A stretch of DNA of 43,483 bases from Candidatus Methanoperedens sp. (GCA_026552975.1 JAPMTR010000082.1:1-43483), one strand, 5' to 3'; shown: positions 15,856-25,825, numbered from the stretch's first letter. Notes: generated by a model from the letters alone, not told the origin. Numbers and translations: made by a program.

Positions 15856-18800
15856 TTAATTCAACTTGATGCCGGTAATACTCGAAATATTATTCTCTTG
15901 CATCGAAACCCCTATTGTACGCTTTGCAGCCTCTATCATTGGCTTTCGCAATGAAACAACTATGAACTGTGCATTGCCCGCTGATTTCTGGATGCGCCTG
16001 GCCACCCTGTCCGCGTTCACTCCGTCAAGGAACATATCGATCTCATCGAATGCATAAAATGGCGCAGGTCTGTATTGCTGGATAGCGAAAAGCAAAGATA
16101 ATGCGGTAAGGCTCTTTTCACCGCCTGACATGGCTTCAAGACGCTGTAATGTCTTTTCTGACGGCTGGGCTTTTATTGTCATCCCACCTGTGAATGGTTC
16201 ATCGGGTTTTTCAAGGAAAAGCCCTCCTGTTCCGTCTGATAATTCACCAAATACCTGCCTGAATTGCTCATTGACACCATTAAAAGTTTCCATGAAAGAT
16301 TCTTTCTTAAGTTCTTCATATTTCTTGATCCGAAGGAGCAGTTCTTCTCGTTCATTAAATAGTATGTCGCGCCTTGATTTGAGGTCTTTTTGCCTGTTCT
16401 CGACCTCGTTATACTCATCGATCGCCCTCATGTTCACAGGTTCAAGTTTTTCCATCGCCCTGGTTAGCGCCTGGATCCTCTGGGTGATCGCTTCCGATGA
16501 GGGGATCTCCTCATTCACGGGAATTCCAAGCTCTGCTATATCATTATCAAGTTTGATGATCTGTTCTGTCAAAGCATCTTTTGTGGAATACAATGCCTCT
16601 AAATTGCGGTCAATATCGATTTGAAGTCTCTGAATATCAAAGAGACGGTCTTTTCGTGTAGTGAGATCTTTCTGGACATGGGTCCTTTTATCCTGGAGCG
16701 CAACAAGTTCCCCGCCAAGTTCTTTTTCTCTTGATGTCTTTAGATTTAGCTCTGATTCCAATATTTTAATCTGTTCCTTTAAGCTGGCGGTCTTTGTTCG
16801 ATGTTCATCTTTCTTTTTATCAAGTTCAGAAAGCCTAAGCTTTGTCTCATCTATTTTTACCTGGGCATATTTTCGCTCAAGTGTGATCGCATTTATCCCG
16901 GCTTCAATATCACGTATCCTGCCACTAAGCCGTGCATTTTCTTCTTCTATCTGCGTTGCTTTATTATTGAGTTCGGGAACTTCAGAGCCTTTCAGTAGCT
17001 CTTCGATCTTTGCGATCTCTTCCATTATTATATTGATAGCAGCATCCTTTTCCCTTTTTTGTCCTTCCACTTTATCCATATCCTTCTTTATCTGGATGCG
17101 CGCTTCTTCGATCTCTTTTAACTCTCTATTGCGTGTTTCGATCACTTCGCTCAGACGTGAACCGCGTCCCTCTATTTCGGTCAACTCCATCCTGAGACGT
17201 GCGATATTATTGTCAAATCCCGCTGATTCTGTTTTGATCCCTGCAAGATGTTCTTCCAGGTTTTCCATCTTATTTACAGCAGATCTTCTTCGTCCCTCAT
17301 ATTCTGATATCTGTTCTGCGATCTTCTTTATATTTTCACTTTCACCGCTTGCAAAAGAAAGCCTTGATTTGATAGAGCCGCCGGTCATCGCACCGCCTTT
17401 TTCAAGCAATTCACCGTCAAGGGTCACCAATCTCTTGTTGCCCATGAGCCTTCGTGCACTTGTCAGACTATCTGAAACAAGCGTATCCCTGAAGACATAC
17501 CAGAACGCAGGGTCAAATTTACTGTCAAAGTTCACAAGATTGATAGCATAATCAATGATACCCTCTTTTTCTGCTTTTGACATTTTTTGCATCGGTTCCA
17601 TTTTATTAAGAGGGAGGAATGTCACCCTTCCAAGTCGCCGGTCTTTAAGATAACGAATGGCTCGCGCTGCATCTTCATCAGTATCGACAACAATTGATTG
17701 CATTCGTGCGCCTGCTGCTATTTCCAGTGCTGTTGAATATTTCTTATCGACTTTGCCAAGTTCTGCTATGGTCCCGTATATTCCTGGCAATTCCCTGCTC
17801 TTTTTTGCAGAAATAACAGCCTCTACAGGCCCGCTGTAACTGAGTTCAGCCGCAGCTTTTATACGCGCTTCTGATTTTGCATACTCCTGCTGGAATGTGC
17901 GAAGGGTGTTTTCGATATCTGAAACAACACTCTTTATCTGCACCCTGTTCTTCTCAAGGTCGATCAGGTCTCGCGAAAGTTCTCGTTTTTTAACATTGAT
18001 TTCCTCGATCCCATTTTTTGCATTGGTGGCATCAAAACCTGCAGATTTCATTTTGGAAACTGCATCCTCGATCTCAAGTTCCCGGTCCCTGCTCTCTGAT
18101 GACTTTCGCCGCGCAGCATCCAGCAGGCGGTCTTCTTCACGCATAAGCTCGTTCTTCTCGTTTTTTTGTCCCTCAAGTTCAAACTTTCTTTCAGAAAGTT
18201 TGTCCCGTGTTACCACGAATTTGGCGTCAACTTCGGATATCTTACTCTTTAATATTAAAAGCTGGACGTTCTTATTATTGAGTTCTGCTTTTATGGTTTC
18301 ATTGCGCTGGTTTTCTTCTTTCAGCTTGAGCTCAAATTCCTTTATTTTACCCTGGATATCATTTACATCAAGGAAAGCCTTCCTTTTCTGTGATTCGATA
18401 TCACTGATCTCATTGTCGGTAAGTTCAATTATATTTACACATCGGGATATCTCGCCCCGTATGGATTCCATCTCTTTCCTGAGAGCAATTTGTTCCCCTT
18501 CCCCTTTTTGGACTATCAAAGATATCAGGACGCTCAGTTCTTCTTCTGCATCGAGAAGCTCTTTTTTGCGTGCTTCTACCTGTTTTACCAGTTCTTCTTT
18601 TTTCGTTTCTTTTTCTTTTAGTTCACCAAGTAGTCTTTGTAGCTCGTTTTTTGCATCTTTTTGCCTGGCAAAGAGAATATATCCTTCATATTTTCGTTTT
18701 TCCTCACGAAGTGACTGGTATTTTAAGGCCTGGTCACGTTCCTGTTTCAACTTATTGATCTGGTCATCCACTTCTGCCAGGATGATATCTACCCTTTCGA

Positions 18801-19368
18801 TTCGTTCCCTTACGATCTCAAGTTCATTTAAAGCCTGGTCTTTTTTATCATCGAACTCAGCCACCCCTGCTATCTCATCTATTATTTTTCGCCGTTCAGT
18901 GGTGGTCATTTCAATAATTGCCGTAACATCCCCCTGCATGACCACATTATAACCTTCTGGCGTTATCTTGGCCTTTGAAAGGTAAGTATGAATATCATTT
19001 AAGCTCACTGCTTTTTCATTAAAATAATAATAACTGTAATATCCGGATTCGGTCTGCCTGACTTTTCGCGTTATAACGATCTCATCATTATCAAGGGGCA
19101 TTTCCCGGTCAGTATTGTCAAAACGGATGGTGACCTGTGCAAAATCCCGTTTGACTTTAGAATCACCATTATAAATTAGATCTGTGAGTTTTTCAGCTCT
19201 TAAGACCCTTGAGCTTGAAAGACCCAATCCGAAAAGGATGCTATCGATTATATTGGACTTGCCACTTCCGTTCGGTCCGGAAATGGTCGTGAAGTCATCA
19301 AAAAAGGGGATTTTAACTTTTTTGCCAAAGGATTTGAAGTTTTGAAGTTCTATCTCTTTGATATGCAC
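15856..19368 (-). CDS. smc: Chromosome segregation protein SMC
   Basis: The condensin-like ATPase (1170 residues) has Walker A 'GPNGSGKSN' at 31-39, two long coiled coils, and a hinge around 505-680 ending in the 'GGAMTGGS' region. The C-terminal head has signature 'MSGGEKSLTAL' and Walker B 'FYAFDEIDMFLD' near residue 1105. All the motifs for ATP-driven dimerisation are present and the length is normal. The GTG start overlaps the TAG stop of the preceding coiled-coil gene by one base, so translation is coupled. Genes for ScpA and ScpB, which often follow archaeal smc, are not seen within the window. Confidence 0.97.
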   Translation of the reverse strand: MHIKEIELQNFKSFGKKVKIPFFDDFTTISGPNGSGKSNIIDSILFGLGLSSSRVLRAEKLTDLIYNGDSKVKRDFAQVTIRFDNTDREMPLDNDEIVITRKVRQTESGYYSYYYFNEKAVSLNDIHTYLSKAKITPEGYNVVMQGDVTAIIEMTTTERRKIIDEIAGVAEFDDKKDQALNELEIVRERIERVDIILAEVDDQINKLKQERDQALKYQSLREEKRKYEGYILFARQKDAKNELQRLLGELKEKETKKEELVKQVEARKKELLDAEEELSVLISLIVQKGEGEQIALRKEMESIRGEISRCVNIIELTDNEISDIESQKRKAFLDVNDIQGKIKEFELKLKEENQRNETIKAELNNKNVQLLILKSKISEVDAKFVVTRDKLSERKFELEGQKNEKNELMREEDRLLDAARRKSSESRDRELEIEDAVSKMKSAGFDATNAKNGIEEINVKKRELSRDLIDLEKNRVQIKSVVSDIENTLRTFQQEYAKSEARIKAAAELSYSGPVEAVISAKKSRELPGIYGTIAELGKVDKKYSTALEIAAGARMQSIVVDTDEDAARAIRYLKDRRLGRVTFLPLNKMEPMQKMSKAEKEGIIDYAINLVNFDSKFDPAFWYVFRDTLVSDSLTSARRLMGNKRLVTLDGELLEKGGAMTGGSIKSRLSFASGESENIKKIAEQISEYEGRRRSAVNKMENLEEHLAGIKTESAGFDNNIARLRMELTEIEGRGSRLSEVIETRNRELKEIEEARIQIKKDMDKVEGQKREKDAAINIIMEEIAKIEELLKGSEVPELNNKATQIEEENARLSGRIRDIEAGINAITLERKYAQVKIDETKLRLSELDKKKDEHRTKTASLKEQIKILESELNLKTSREKELGGELVALQDKRTHVQKDLTTRKDRLFDIQRLQIDIDRNLEALYSTKDALTEQIIKLDNDIAELGIPVNEEIPSSEAITQRIQALTRAMEKLEPVNMRAIDEYNEVENRQKDLKSRRDILFNEREELLLRIKKYEELKKESFMETFNGVNEQFRQVFGELSDGTGGLFLEKPDEPFTGGMTIKAQPSEKTLQRLEAMSGGEKSLTALSLLFAIQQYRPAPFYAFDEIDMFLDGVNADRVARRIQKSAGNAQFIVVSLRKPMIEAAKRTIGVSMQENNISSITGIKLN

Positions 19369-20081
19369 TATTTACCTCTTTTCAAGGTCTCGCTTATTTC
19401 CACCCCTTCCATTATCTTTTCACTTTTTTTTGTCAAAGGCTTCTTAAGGTGTTCTCTTTGTTGATCCTTTTCTTTTTCTTCAGTTTCCTGGGGCTTTTCC
19501 TCAGCTTCTATGATCTTTTGAGGTGGTTTTCTTTTATCTCTTGGGATATAATTATCTGCAATTATATACTCCATCTTAGGTCTTTGTTTTTCAGCAGGTT
19601 TTCCTTCTTCTCTTGCTTTTACTTCTGACCTAACTTCCGGTTTTATTTCCTGTCTTCCCTCTGTTCTGGGTCTTCGCTCTTCCTTTGGTTTGGCAGGCAT
19701 TATTTCATGAATTATTGATTTCTGATCCAGAAGCTCTTTCATAACCCCATCATAAGCGCTATTGAGCTCAACGAGCCTGCGTTCCATTTTTTCCATTCTG
19801 GTTTCACACTGGCGAACGACATCAGTTTCGATCTTTTTTTGCCCCAGCAATGAATCGCGAAGAGTTTTATTCATCGAAATTATTTCATTTATCTTCTCGC
19901 CAAATTTCGTTCTGAGATCTTCAAGGGTGGATTCACGAAGTTTTATCTTATCAATGAAACGTTTTTCCATTTCAATAAGTATTGATTCACGCAGAGTCTC
20001 CTGTATCTGTGCTATCTCTTTATCCCTTGCTGCTAATTTTTGTTCCAATCTCTCAATAATGATATCCCTTTCAGTGCTCAT
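19368..20081 (-). CDS. Coiled-coil protein translationally coupled to smc
   Basis: This 237-residue protein has a long coiled coil (about 1-120) with heptads such as 'IIERLEQKLAARDKEIAQI'. A highly charged, proline- and lysine-rich tail with little predicted order follows; a short ordered island 'MEYIIADNYIPRD' sits inside it. I do not recognise a family. It ends on the first base of the smc start codon (TAGTG), so both are made from one mRNA in close proportion. GAGGGA precedes the ATG. A role as an SMC accessory factor is an inference from position and coiled-coil character. Confidence 0.7.
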   Translation of the reverse strand: MSTERDIIIERLEQKLAARDKEIAQIQETLRESILIEMEKRFIDKIKLRESTLEDLRTKFGEKINEIISMNKTLRDSLLGQKKIETDVVRQCETRMEKMERRLVELNSAYDGVMKELLDQKSIIHEIMPAKPKEERRPRTEGRQEIKPEVRSEVKAREEGKPAEKQRPKMEYIIADNYIPRDKRKPPQKIIEAEEKPQETEEKEKDQQREHLKKPLTKKSEKIMEGVEISETLKRGK

Positions 20082-20173
20082 CTATATCCCTCGTTCTCTT
20101 TATGGCCAAAATGGTCAAATAGTTTTTGGTTTTACCTGACTGCATTATACACATATCTTTATAGTTAAATAAT

Positions 20174-21472
20174 TTATGGAGATAATCGCCTTCTGTCTCG
20201 CGGGAACAGGACGACCTCGCGTATATTTTCAATTCCCAGCATCGTCATCAACAAGCGTTCTGCCCCGACTCCCCACCCGGAGTGAGGCGGCATGCCGAAT
20301 TTAAATGCTTTGAGATAGAAATCAAAACCATCAGGATTTAACCCCTGGGCAATTATTCTTTCTCTTAGCAGATCATAATTATGAACGCGCTGAGCACCCG
20401 AAGAAAGTTCCATGCGCGGATGCATCATATCAAATGCCCTGCATATTTCAGGTTTATCCTCATAGGGCAATGCATAAAATGGCTTGATCTTAGATGGCCA
20501 ATCTGTGATAAAATAATGCTCCCCGATCGTTTTTCCGATCGAGTTTTCAGATTCTGTGGATAGGTCATCGCCCCATTCGATCTCAAGGCCGTTATCTTTT
20601 GCGATCTTTATTGCCTCATCATAGGTTATTCGTTTAAATGGTATCCCGGGGATCTTGATCTCAACTCCGAGATTTTTTAAATATGTCTCGCCATTTTTGG
20701 CAACATACGTATAAACATAATTCACAAGGTTCTCAAGGATCACCATTACATCTTCATTATTGATGAAGCTTGCCTCAATATCAATAGATGTTGCCTCATT
20801 CAGATGTTTCCGGGTGTCATGCTCTTCGGCACGAAATATTGGCCCTATTTCAAATACCCTGTCAAGCCCACCTGACATCATTAACTGCTTGAATAACTGT
20901 GGACTCTGGTTCAGGAAAGCCTCGCGCTCAAAATAAGTTATGGGGAAAAGAGCCGTCCCACCTTCTGTAGCTGTAGCTACCACTTTAGGAGTTGTTATCT
21001 CTATGAAACCGTCCCTGTCAAGGAACTCCCGGATGCTTTTAAGGATGAGGTGTCGGATCCTGAAGATCGCCTGCGTCTGGGAACGGCGCATATCCATGAA
21101 CCGAACATCAAGTCTTGTATCAAGGTCAGCATCCACTTTACCGGTGGTATCCATGGGCAATGGGGTCTGCGCTTTTCCAAGAACCTTTATTTCTGTTGGT
21201 ACAAGTTCATAGCCATTCGGGGCTTTCGCTTCCTTCTTGACTGTTCCTGTGACCGCAACTACCGATTCCCGGCTTAAACCCTTTACGACCTCAAGCACAT
21301 TCTTATCAATGGCTTTCTTAAAAAGCGTTACCTGGACAAGTCCTTCCCTGTCCCTGACAACAAGGAACGTGATGCCTCCAAGGTCTCTAATCTCATGCGC
21401 CCAACCGCATATCGTGATGCTGTTGCCGTTCATTTCAGGTGTGACCTGTGTGGAATAATGGGTTCTGATCAT
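20174..21472 (-). CDS. aspS: Aspartyl-tRNA synthetase (archaeal, probably non-discriminating)
   Basis: This class II synthetase charges tRNA-Asp and, in many archaea, also tRNA-Asn. The 432-residue archaeal/eukaryotic-type protein has an N-terminal OB-fold anticodon-binding domain ('[23 protein letters not shown]'-like, residues about 15-100). The catalytic core carries motif 2 '[11 protein letters not shown]' and motif 3 '[11 protein letters not shown]'. It lacks the bacterial GAD insertion. I place the start at ATG 21472, where the typical beginning 'MIRTHYS' is found; TTG at 21481 would add three residues. No ribosome site is evident, so the message may be leaderless. Whether it discriminates tRNA-Asn cannot be decided from this reading. 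Confidence 0.95.
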   Translation of the reverse strand: MIRTHYSTQVTPEMNGNSITICGWAHEIRDLGGITFLVVRDREGLVQVTLFKKAIDKNVLEVVKGLSRESVVAVTGTVKKEAKAPNGYELVPTEIKVLGKAQTPLPMDTTGKVDADLDTRLDVRFMDMRRSQTQAIFRIRHLILKSIREFLDRDGFIEITTPKVVATATEGGTALFPITYFEREAFLNQSPQLFKQLMMSGGLDRVFEIGPIFRAEEHDTRKHLNEATSIDIEASFINNEDVMVILENLVNYVYTYVAKNGETYLKNLGVEIKIPGIPFKRITYDEAIKIAKDNGLEIEWGDDLSTESENSIGKTIGEHYFITDWPSKIKPFYALPYEDKPEICRAFDMMHPRMELSSGAQRVHNYDLLRERIIAQGLNPDGFDFYLKAFKFGMPPHSGWGVGAERLLMTMLGIENIREVVLFPRDRRRLSP

Positions 21473-21505
21473 TGGTATCAAGCACTGTAATGAGCAAGAG
21501 TATTA

Positions 21506-22516
21506 TTAATATATCGGGTTCGTCCCCGCCGACATATTAATGGCGATCTCGGCAATATCCCCGCTGTAACTGGATATTCTCCCAAGACTGTCCAGCATGG
21601 TTTTTTGAAGAATGGCACATTGAATATTTTCAGGTTTAAGCAACCTGTTTGAAATATCAGAATGCATTTTCTTGACTTCTTTTAATTCCTGGAATATTTT
21701 CTCAGCTAATGATATGTTCCTTGAGAACAGGGAATCGACGGATTTTTCAAAAATGGTGATCGTACTTTTATTGAGTTTAATGAACTCTTCAAGCTTCAAT
21801 TCTTTTTGTGTTTCATATAATTTGATATAACTTTTAGCGATATTTTCGATATGATCCGCGATGCGCTCAAGGACTTTTACGATGATACGATAGCCAAGAC
21901 AATCCCTCTGGTATTTTATCCCTAGTTTCTCTGCAATTTGTTGGTGTTCAACAGCGCTTTTTAACTGGCGAACGACCAGGAAATAAAGCCGATCTATCTC
22001 CCGCTCCCGTACAATTACATCTTTTGCAAGATCGATATCACTGGTTCCCAGGGCTTTTCCAAGGTCAAGGAGCATAGACCTGTTGATCGCGAACATCCTT
22101 TGCAATAATTGCATGGTCATCATCCTCTTGTAATCGACCATGATCTCAAGAATGATAGAATCATTTGTATCTTCAACTATTTCGATACCTATCAAATAAT
22201 CAAGAATATTCCTTACTGCTTCCCGATATAGAAGGTTATCTTTCCTGTCAAGCTTGATCTTCAGAGTATCATAACCTACAAGGTAATTCGCTATAATTAT
22301 TCGACCGAGAGCTTCGCTTGATGGTACCTGTGATATCTTAATTTCCTTTACCTGTGACTCTTTTTCAACTACACCTGTCTCAAAAAGCAGGGAGTTTCCC
22401 TGCTCAGTCACAACAAGGGAATCACCGGGTTTGAGATTTGTTTTCTTGACCCATTTTTTTGGCAGTGAGATGACATACGTCGAGCCACCGCTGACATAGA
22501 CTTTTCGTGTTTCCAT
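21506..22516 (-). CDS. AbrB-PhoU fusion, predicted phosphate-regulon regulator
   Basis: The 336-residue protein joins an N-terminal SpoVT/AbrB DNA-binding domain (about 1-50: 'RKVYVSGGSTYVISLPKKWVKKTNLKPGD' in two halves) to a PhoU-like helical domain (about 100-330). The latter contains the two-fold PhoU pattern 'IAKSYIKLY' and 'DSLGRISSYSGDIAEIAI'. The frame extends upstream to 22651, but that part is AT-rich low-quality sequence. The ATG at 22516 starts the AbrB domain. PhoU domains sense transporter state, and AbrB domains bind DNA, so the fusion could link phosphate supply to transcription. It is divergent from the pst operon, and a shared motif overlaps its own likely promoter. Confidence 0.85.
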   Translation of the reverse strand: METRKVYVSGGSTYVISLPKKWVKKTNLKPGDSLVVTEQGNSLLFETGVVEKESQVKEIKISQVPSSEALGRIIIANYLVGYDTLKIKLDRKDNLLYREAVRNILDYLIGIEIVEDTNDSIILEIMVDYKRMMTMQLLQRMFAINRSMLLDLGKALGTSDIDLAKDVIVREREIDRLYFLVVRQLKSAVEHQQIAEKLGIKYQRDCLGYRIIVKVLERIADHIENIAKSYIKLYETQKELKLEEFIKLNKSTITIFEKSVDSLFSRNISLAEKIFQELKEVKKMHSDISNRLLKPENIQCAILQKTMLDSLGRISSYSGDIAEIAINMSAGTNPIY

Positions 22517-22532
22517 AATAAATCTAATATTT

Positions 22533-22557
22533 ACTGATATTTTATAGTATATATAGA
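22533..22557 (+). promoter_or_regulatory. ACTGAT-type motif, copy A (promoter of the AbrB-PhoU gene)
   Basis: The 25 bases begin ACTGATATTTTATAG and end in ATATATAGA. They match copy B upstream of pstS at 22 of 25 positions. The copy lies 17 bases before the regulator's ATG on the other strand and overlaps its TATA-like region, a position suited to autorepression. Binding is inferred. Confidence 0.45.
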
Positions 22558-22669
22558 TTATTGAGATAAAGTATGTAGTAATACAAATGGAATTATAATT
22601 GAGGTGATAGAAATAAATGAAATGAATGAAATGAGATTGCAAGACTTTCATAACTCTTATGAAAATATG

Positions 22670-22743
22670 AAACCGCAGATAAACGCCGATAAACGCAGAT
22701 TTGTGATAGCGTATCTGCGTTCATTTGCGTTCATTTGCGGTTT
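22670..22743. repeat. Long imperfect inverted repeat (CCGCAGAT/AACGC type)
   Basis: Two 31-base arms (22670-22700 and 22713-22743) pair over 26 of 31 positions around a 12-base loop. Most of the mismatches would be G-U wobble pairs in RNA. The arms are built from near 12-13-base units such as 'CCGCAGATAAACG'. It sits between the divergent regulator and pstS promoters and ends in T residues. Similar CCGCAGAT/GATAAACGC repeats occur between genes in many prokaryotes. Confidence 0.75.
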
Positions 22744-22811
22744 TTTGGATTCCAACAACTAAAGATTTACTCCTTCCTACTCAAAGCTTTTAGATTTCAT
22801 AACCTTATTAT

Positions 22812-22836
22812 ACTGATTTTATATAGCATATATAGA
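22812..22836 (+). promoter_or_regulatory. ACTGAT-type motif, copy B (pst operon promoter)
   Basis: The 25 bases begin ACTGATTTTATATAG and end in ATATATAGA. The copy lies about 12 bases upstream of a TATA-like AGTATATAATAT at 22849 and about 80 bases before the pstS start. It reads in the same direction as the operon. It is the closest relative of copy A and a candidate operator. Confidence 0.45.
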
Positions 22837-22915
22837 ATCAATTGAATAAGTATATAATATCTGATACTGAATTTAACTAAGTATTAAACAAAATGAAATA
22901 AAAGAGTGAATGTAA

Positions 22916-24034
22916 ATGAAAGTAAAAATAGCAATAATTCTAATCCTGGCAGGTATGCTTTTAGCTGGATGCGTAGGTAAGCAGCCAACTGAAATAAATC
23001 CTGCATTACAACCTACAACAACCGTACAATCCACAAAAACCCTGGAAACAGTAACCCTAAATGGTGCAGGCGCAACATTTCCTTATCCTTTGATCTCCAA
23101 ATGGAGTTCGAAATATTATGAGATCATGCCAAATATCCAGATCAATTATCAGAGCGTGGGAAGCGGCGCAGGAATAAAGCAGATATCAGCAAGAACGGTA
23201 GATTTCGGTGCAAGTGATGCGCCCCTCACAGAACAGGAATATTCAAATGTCGCTGGAATATTACAAATACCTGAATCACTAGGGGCAGTAGCCCTGGCAT
23301 ATAACCTTCCAGGCATTCAGAAGGGAGTTAAATTGAGTGGTGACGTTATCGCAGATATTTTTCTTGGAAATATCAAAAAATGGAACGACCCGAAGATAAT
23401 ATCCCTTAATCCAGGTATCCAGTTCCCTGACAAAGACATTATCGTAGCTCACAGAAGCGATGGAAGCGGCACGACCTTTGTATTTACAGATTATCTTTCA
23501 GCAGTCAGTCCTGATTGGAAATCTAAAGCAGGAAAGGGTAAATCAGTCAACTGGCCTGTCGGTCTTGGCGGAAAAGGGAACGAAGGCGTTTCCGGTCTCT
23601 TAAGCCAGAACCCTTATTCTATAGGTTATATTGAGCTGGCATATGCAAAACTCCAGAACATCTCCTATGCATATATCAAAAATAAAGCGGGTAATTACAT
23701 AGAACCCACTCTTGAAACAACTGCAAATGCTGCCGCAGGTTCTGTATCTGCACTGCCGGCAGGAGATGCAAGCTGGTCATCTGTGAGTATAGTCGATGCT
23801 TCTGGAGATAATTCATATCCTATAGGCAGTTTTACTTATCTTCTTGTCTATAAAGACCAGATCGATGAGTCAAAAGGTAAAATCCTCACAGAATTCCTGT
23901 GGTGGGCTGTGCATGACGGCCAGAAATATTCATCAGAACTCCTGTATGTGCCACTGCCTGAAGAGGTCATAAGTCTAAATGAAAAGACAATAAAACTTAT
24001 CAACTTCAACGGACAACCACTAATTCAGGGTTAG
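22916..24034 (+). CDS. pstS: Phosphate-binding lipoprotein PstS
   Basis: PstS captures phosphate outside the membrane for the Pst ABC importer. The 372-residue precursor has a lipobox LAGC (Cys19). The phosphate pocket motifs are in order: 'GAGATFPYPL', 'YQSVGSGAGI', 'FGASDAPL' and 'HRSDGSGTTF', the last contributing Arg, Asp, Ser and Gly-Thr contacts. A short Thr-rich spacer after the lipidated Cys links it to the membrane. It is the first gene of pstSCAB-phoU, preceded by a TATA-like box and motif copy B. The next gene starts 4 bases after the stop. Confidence 0.96.
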   Translation: MKVKIAIILILAGMLLAGCVGKQPTEINPALQPTTTVQSTKTLETVTLNGAGATFPYPLISKWSSKYYEIMPNIQINYQSVGSGAGIKQISARTVDFGASDAPLTEQEYSNVAGILQIPESLGAVALAYNLPGIQKGVKLSGDVIADIFLGNIKKWNDPKIISLNPGIQFPDKDIIVAHRSDGSGTTFVFTDYLSAVSPDWKSKAGKGKSVNWPVGLGGKGNEGVSGLLSQNPYSIGYIELAYAKLQNISYAYIKNKAGNYIEPTLETTANAAAGSVSALPAGDASWSSVSIVDASGDNSYPIGSFTYLLVYKDQIDESKGKILTEFLWWAVHDGQKYSSELLYVPLPEEVISLNEKTIKLINFNGQPLIQG

Positions 24035-24038
24035 ACTG

Positions 24039-24992
24039 ATGAAGGATCGAAAATTATCTTTTTTCCTTAAGAGTAAGTTCTCCGGTGACAATATTTTTGA
24101 AGGGGCAGTAGGCTTATTTGCCATTGGAGTCCTGATTATCGCACTTTTATTGTTCGGGGAACTTTATTTAGAGTCAGGACTTTCCAGGAATGCATTCGGG
24201 TTTGGTTTTTTAACAGGCTCAATATGGGATCCGGTTAGCGAGGTATTCGGTGCTCTTCCTTTTATCTTCGGGACACTAGTTTCATCTTTTCTTGCCCTGG
24301 TCATCGCGGTCCCATTTAGTCTTGGGATAGCGATTTATATCTCTGAGCTTGCCCCGGGAAAGCTCAGGGCACCTTTGTCTTTTATTATAGAATTACTTGC
24401 GGCGATCCCCAGTGTAATTATCGGATTGTGGGGCATATTCATTCTAGCACCTTTCATTCGCGACTATCTTGCGCCACCCCTATCAACATACCTGGGCTTT
24501 TTACCCCTCTTCCAGGGGCCAATGTATGGTTTATCAATGCTCACCGGCGGCGTGATCCTTGCAATAATGATAATTCCGATAACTTCATCGATATCAAAAG
24601 AGGCCATCCAGACAGTACCCATTTATCAAAAAGAAGGAGCTCTTGCTCTTGGAGCGACCGGGTGGGAGACCATAAGGATGTCAGTACTTCCATATGCCAG
24701 ATCTGGAATATTCGGGGCAGTTATCCTTGGTTTTGGACGCGCCATAGGTGAGACCATGGCAGTTACAATGGTCATAGGGAACAGCGCCAGGATCTCAGGA
24801 TCACTTTTCGCACCATCATATACTATGGCTTCTGTTATCGCAAATGAGTTCGTTGAGGCAACATCAAAGCTCTATATCTCATCTCTTCTTGAAATAGGTC
24901 TTTTGCTCTTGCTGGTTTCCGTAATTATCAATATAATAGCAAGGATACTTGTTTCAAAGCTTCTCAGGGTAGAAGGAGGAGGTAGGGCATGA
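24039..24992 (+). CDS. pstC: Phosphate ABC transporter permease PstC
   Basis: PstC is one of the two membrane subunits of the phosphate importer. The 317-residue protein has six membrane helices and the permease EAA-type loop 'EGALALGATGWETIRMSVLP' followed by 'GFGRAIGETMAVTMVIGN'. The N-terminal 'LTGSIWDPVSEVFGALPFI' stretch is typical of PstC. Its stop overlaps the pstA start by four bases (ATGA), so the two are translationally coupled. Confidence 0.96.
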   Translation: MKDRKLSFFLKSKFSGDNIFEGAVGLFAIGVLIIALLLFGELYLESGLSRNAFGFGFLTGSIWDPVSEVFGALPFIFGTLVSSFLALVIAVPFSLGIAIYISELAPGKLRAPLSFIIELLAAIPSVIIGLWGIFILAPFIRDYLAPPLSTYLGFLPLFQGPMYGLSMLTGGVILAIMIIPITSSISKEAIQTVPIYQKEGALALGATGWETIRMSVLPYARSGIFGAVILGFGRAIGETMAVTMVIGNSARISGSLFAPSYTMASVIANEFVEATSKLYISSLLEIGLLLLLVSVIINIIARILVSKLLRVEGGGRA

Positions 24993-25825
24993 AATGGAAT
25001 AAACGAAAATTAACAGACAGGATCATGTCCGGTATGTCTGCAGCCTGTGTTATTATTGCTATAATCCCACTTGTCAGTATCCTTTATACGGTAACGATCA
25101 ACGGTATATCTGCCATAAATCTCGATTTTCTTACACAGCTCCCCAGGCCCGTAGGGGAACCAGGAGGAGGACTTGGGAATGCTATCCAGGGGACATTCAT
25201 CGTTGTAGGGATCGCCTGCTTTATCGGGCTTCCAATAGGTATTCTTTCAGGGGTCTATCTTTCAGAATATGGAAATAACAGGTTTGGACGTTTTGTAAGT
25301 TTTGTAGCAGATATCCTGACGGGCACACCATCTATCGTTGCAGGAATGTTCGCTTATACTTTTGTTGTTCTTTATTTTAAAAGTTTCTCAGCATTTGCTG
25401 GCGGGGTGGCATTGTCAGTGTTAATGATCCCCATTGTTACAAGAACTACAGAAGAATCCCTCAAACTTGTGCCTGGTTCAATCAAAGAGGCTTCCCTGGC
25501 GCTTGGTATACCAAAGTGGAAGACAACTTTATACATCGTCATAAACACTGGAAAAAGTGGAATAATCACAGGTGCTTTGCTTGCGATCGCAAGGATATCA
25601 GGTGAGACCGCACCACTCCTATTCACATCTTTTGGGAATATGTTCTGGGCTAACGGGCTAGATAAACCGATATCAACTATGCCCGTACAGATCTATACCT
25701 ATGCAATAACGCCATTCCCGGACTGGCATACTAAAGCGTGGGCCGGGGCTCTCGTCCTGATCGTGCTAATACTTGTCTTGAATATAGGGGTGAGGTTTGT
25801 CACAAGAAGAAAATATGCGATGTAA
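24989..25825 (+). CDS. pstA: Phosphate ABC transporter permease PstA
   Basis: PstA is the second membrane subunit. It has 278 residues, six membrane helices, and the characteristic 'PRPVGEPGGGLGNAIQGT' and 'GTPSIVAGMF' segments. The cytoplasmic coupling loop is 'EASLALGIPKWKTTLYIV' and is followed by 'GETAPLLFTSFG'. The gene overlaps pstC and is followed by a 75-base AT-rich gap with short direct repeats before pstB, which breaks the otherwise tight spacing of the operon. Confidence 0.96.
   Translation: MKWNKRKLTDRIMSGMSAACVIIAIIPLVSILYTVTINGISAINLDFLTQLPRPVGEPGGGLGNAIQGTFIVVGIACFIGLPIGILSGVYLSEYGNNRFGRFVSFVADILTGTPSIVAGMFAYTFVVLYFKSFSAFAGGVALSVLMIPIVTRTTEESLKLVPGSIKEASLALGIPKWKTTLYIVINTGKSGIITGALLAIARISGETAPLLFTSFGNMFWANGLDKPISTMPVQIYTYAITPFPDWHTKAWAGALVLIVLILVLNIGVRFVTRRKYAM

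Noticed and set aside
16661..17551. A 296-codon plus-strand frame opposite smc
   Set aside because: Same reason: low-complexity Ser/Phe-rich antisense of a coiled coil, without a ribosome site.
17897..18952. A 351-codon open frame on the plus strand opposite smc
   Set aside because: It is serine- and phenylalanine-rich, as expected from the reverse of coiled-coil codons, and lies inside the well-supported smc gene.
22517..22651. N-terminal extension of the AbrB-PhoU protein
   Set aside because: The added residues are Ile/Tyr-rich translation of AT-rich promoter DNA and cover the shared regulatory motif; the AbrB domain starts cleanly at ATG 22516.
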